A DNA stretch of 64,000 nt from contig CAJTLB010000008.1 in the NCBI GenBank assembly GCA_910577045.1, forward strand, positions 62,001-126,000, given 5' to 3'. The notes under the pieces were generated by a model. It was not told where the DNA came from and ran no database searches. It saw nothing but the letters and a program-made list of their open reading frames with translations. Both the position numbers and the translations under genes were made by a program. Numbering within the stretch: the stretch's first letter is position 1; every line of letters starts with the position of its first letter. This document shows positions 62,404 to 64,000 of this stretch, piece after piece. The stretch is from an uncultured Lachnospiraceae bacterium (GTDB taxonomy: Bacteria > Bacillota > Clostridia > Lachnospirales > Lachnospiraceae).

Positions 62404-62748
62404 TTAATTTTCTTCTTTTTTTCCATGAATTGTAAAAAGTTCATATACCTCAATCTTAAATTGATCTGCTGCAGACATTCCTACAAACTTCCCGCCATAA
62501 GAATCGTCTTTATTCCTACGGAGGACTTGAATTACCGTATTGATTTTTTCTTTTGTCCAAATGGTGATCTGTGTATCATAAAAACCGTCAATCTCTAATT
62601 CTTCTTTACACTTAAACGCAATACCACCACGAGAAATATTGACAACATCTACCTCATATATCTTACCATCTTCTTCATCTACATCAATGGATTTTAGGTT
62701 AATCCGTACATCAATATCCATTCTTTTCGAACGTCTTTTCTCTTCCAT
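62404..62748 (-). CDS. PilZ domain protein (c-di-GMP receptor)
   Basis: About 114 residues from ATG 62748, chosen because AGGGGGG lies nine bases upstream; a longer reading to 62775 adds only MAKAGGIIN. A PilZ domain fills the protein: EEKRRSKRMDIDVRI (RxxxR c-di-GMP site) and VDVVNISRGGIAFKCK (D/N-x-S-x-x-G site). Both binding motifs are intact. Upstream of flagellin and behind a separate vegetative promoter, it may link c-di-GMP to motility. Confidence 0.88.
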   Translation of the reverse strand: MEEKRRSKRMDIDVRINLKSIDVDEEDGKIYEVDVVNISRGGIAFKCKEELEIDGFYDTQITIWTKEKINTVIQVLRRNKDDSYGGKFVGMSAADQFKIEVYELFTIHGKKEEN

Positions 62749-62804
62749 GTTGATAATCCCCCCTGCTTTGGCCAATACTTCCGTTTACCAGAATGTCCTT
62801 GTCC

Positions 62805-62833
62805 ATTATAACACAAAGTTTTAGTGTAATCAA
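62805..62833 (-). promoter_or_regulatory. Predicted vegetative promoter of the PilZ gene
   Basis: On the minus strand TTGATT (62828-62833), a 17-base spacer and a perfect TATAAT (62805-62810), about 57 bases before the PilZ ATG. Confidence 0.65.
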
Positions 62834-62904
62834 CCTGGCAGAGAAATCTTTATAATAAATCCATATCTGGAATAGCAAGGTTGTTCCACTTTTTCTGTCC
62901 ACAT

Positions 62905-63963
62905 TTATATACTAACACCACACCCTATATACATTGCATCCCCAAATGAGAAGAATCGGTATTTCTCCTTTACAGCCTCTTGATATGCAGCTAATATTTT
63001 TTCCCGCCCTGCTAATGCAGATACCAGCATAAGAAGAGTAGATTCCGGCAAATGGAAATTCGTAATTAACCCATCTAATATCTTAAAACGATACCCTGGA
63101 TAAATAAATATTTCTGTCCATCCAGAACATTCTTTTATAATCCCATTTTCATCAGCCGCACTTTCCAAGGTACGGCAGCTTGTTGTCCCAACACAAATAA
63201 TCCGTCCCCCATTTTTCTTAGCCCTATTAATTTTATCCGCTGCTTCTTTATCAATCTGATAATATTCTGAGTGCATATGATGTTCTAAAATATTTTCCAC
63301 TTTTACTGGGCGGAATGTACCAAGCCCCACATGCAGGGTAACACTTGCAATACTTACTCCCATCTGTTCTATCTGCCCTAAAAGTTCTCTTGTAAAATGT
63401 AGCCCTGCTGTTGGAGCAGCGGCAGAGCCTTCATACTTTGCATATACAGTCTGGTAACGGTTTTTATCTTGTAACGGATGGGTAATATAAGGCGGCAAAG
63501 GCATTTGCCCAAGCTTATCTAACACTTCCTCAAAAATTCCTGTATAATCAAACTGGATTAAACGGTTCCCTTCTTCCACTATATCCAAAACTTCCCCTAT
63601 TAAAAGCCCATCGCCAAATATAATTTTTGTACCTGGCCTTGCCTTTTTCCCTGGTTTTACCAGTGTCTCCCAAATATTATGTTCACGCCTTTTCAACAAT
63701 AACACTTCTATCGCGGCATTGGTTTCTGCTTTATTTCCCAAAAGCCTTGCTGGAATTACCTTGGTATTATTTAATACCAAGCAATCTCCTGGATTTAGAT
63801 AATCTACTATATCCCGAAATATTTTATGGCGCATTTCCCCTGTTTCTTTATCAAGTACCATTAAACGGGAAGAAGCCCGGTCCTTTAAAGGATCCTGGGC
63901 TATCAATTCCTGTGGTAAATCATAATAAAAGTCCTTTACATAGTAAAGATTTTTTTCTTCCAT
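62905..63963 (-). CDS. queA: S-adenosylmethionine:tRNA ribosyltransferase-isomerase (QueA)
   Basis: A 352-residue enzyme that transfers and isomerises the ribosyl part of SAM onto 7-aminomethyl-7-deazaguanine in tRNA to give epoxyqueuosine. Conserved parts: DFYYDLPQELIAQDPLKDRA, PGDCLVLNNTKVIPARLLG, EGSAAAPTAGLHFT, VTLHVGLGTFRPVKVENI and GLITNFHLPESTLLMLVSAL. Full length. TGAGGT precedes the ATG at 63963; the upstream gene ends three bases before. Confidence 0.97.
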   Translation of the reverse strand: MEEKNLYYVKDFYYDLPQELIAQDPLKDRASSRLMVLDKETGEMRHKIFRDIVDYLNPGDCLVLNNTKVIPARLLGNKAETNAAIEVLLLKRREHNIWETLVKPGKKARPGTKIIFGDGLLIGEVLDIVEEGNRLIQFDYTGIFEEVLDKLGQMPLPPYITHPLQDKNRYQTVYAKYEGSAAAPTAGLHFTRELLGQIEQMGVSIASVTLHVGLGTFRPVKVENILEHHMHSEYYQIDKEAADKINRAKKNGGRIICVGTTSCRTLESAADENGIIKECSGWTEIFIYPGYRFKILDGLITNFHLPESTLLMLVSALAGREKILAAYQEAVKEKYRFFSFGDAMYIGCGVSI

Positions 63964-63965
63964 AG

Positions 63966-64000
63966 TTATGACCTCAATTCAATGCCAAGTTCTTTTAATG
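63966..64000 (-). CDS. 3' end of an unidentified gene
   Basis: The last ten codons and a TAA (63966-63968) of a gene entering from the right edge; the visible residues are LKELGIELRS. Two bases separate it from queA, so it is probably co-transcribed. ruvB often precedes queA in Clostridia, but the tail is too short to identify. Confidence 0.4.
   Translation of the reverse strand, partial: LKELGIELRS

Noticed and set aside
62758..62763. A second G/C homopolymer as a phase-variation switch
   Set aside because: It has only six bases and forms part of the ribosome-binding site of the PilZ gene; other runs of six C lie inside intact genes such as polC and pyrH.
1..64000. CRISPR arrays, tRNA or rRNA genes, insertion sequences, prophage
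   Set aside because: No regularly spaced repeats, cloverleaf-like sequences, transposase motifs or phage structural genes were recognised.

Overview
The window comes from a low-GC Gram-positive anaerobe, most likely a motile member of the Clostridia in or near Lachnospiraceae. The evidence is a Gram-positive-type PolC, the clostridial order pyrH-frr-uppS-cdsA-dxr-rseP-ispG-polC, an anaerobic (early cobalt) cobalamin operon with clostridial gene fusions, and a flagellin next to a large glycosylation island of a kind common in that group. No tRNA, rRNA, CRISPR array or insertion sequence was recognised. No stretch longer than 300 bases lacks a gene.

Layout. (1) 1-2489: the 5' part of an isochorismatase/nicotinamidase-like gene, an AAA-like ATPase with a C-terminal PD-(D/E)XK-like domain, and an unrecognised 190-residue protein. 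(2) 2506-13305, all on the minus strand: a housekeeping operon for UMP kinase, ribosome recycling, isoprenoid and phospholipid synthesis, RseP, IspG and PolC. (3) 13431-19764: six genes of anaerobic cobalamin synthesis (cbiD, cbiFG, cbiH, cbiJ, cbiET, cbiC) behind a good vegetative promoter, with an XRE-type regulator upstream. (4) 20940-24900: short accessory genes on both strands (a DUF697-like membrane protein, a flavodoxin-ferredoxin, a GyrI-like/DUF3795 protein, a Uma2-family protein and a decayed AraC regulator). (5) 24895-60574: about 36 kb, all on the minus strand, which reads as a flagellin glycosylation island. (6) 60702-64000: flagellin with a near-perfect sigma-28 promoter, a PilZ protein, queA and the tail of one more gene.

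The island encodes several glycosyltransferases, a NeuB-family synthase, two CMP-sugar transferases (one fused to a PseG-like domain), a KdsC-like phosphatase, a DRE-TIM aldolase, two Maf-like DUF115 proteins, three methyltransferases, and enzymes for phosphodiester-linked decorations: a LicC-like nucleotidyltransferase fused to an aminotransferase-fold enzyme, LicD, a TagD-like cytidylyltransferase fused to an oxidoreductase, a TagF-like transferase and GDPD. The likely product is flagellin O-glycosylated by the GT2/TPR protein beside fliC and decorated with nonulosonic-acid-like and phospho-alcohol groups.

Two features stand out. A run of nine G residues (51985-51993, minus strand) sits exactly where a Rossmann domain should join a hexapeptide acetyltransferase; one extra G restores a single 307-codon gene, so this looks like a phase-variable switch. 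In addition, fourteen island proteins of very different catalytic types carry the same kind of small Rossmann-like module (core like YGAGxxG) at one end, as if a shared domain had been attached repeatedly to unrelated enzymes. The centre of the island (about 36.8-51.4 kb) looks more AT-rich than its flanks and may be an exchangeable cassette.
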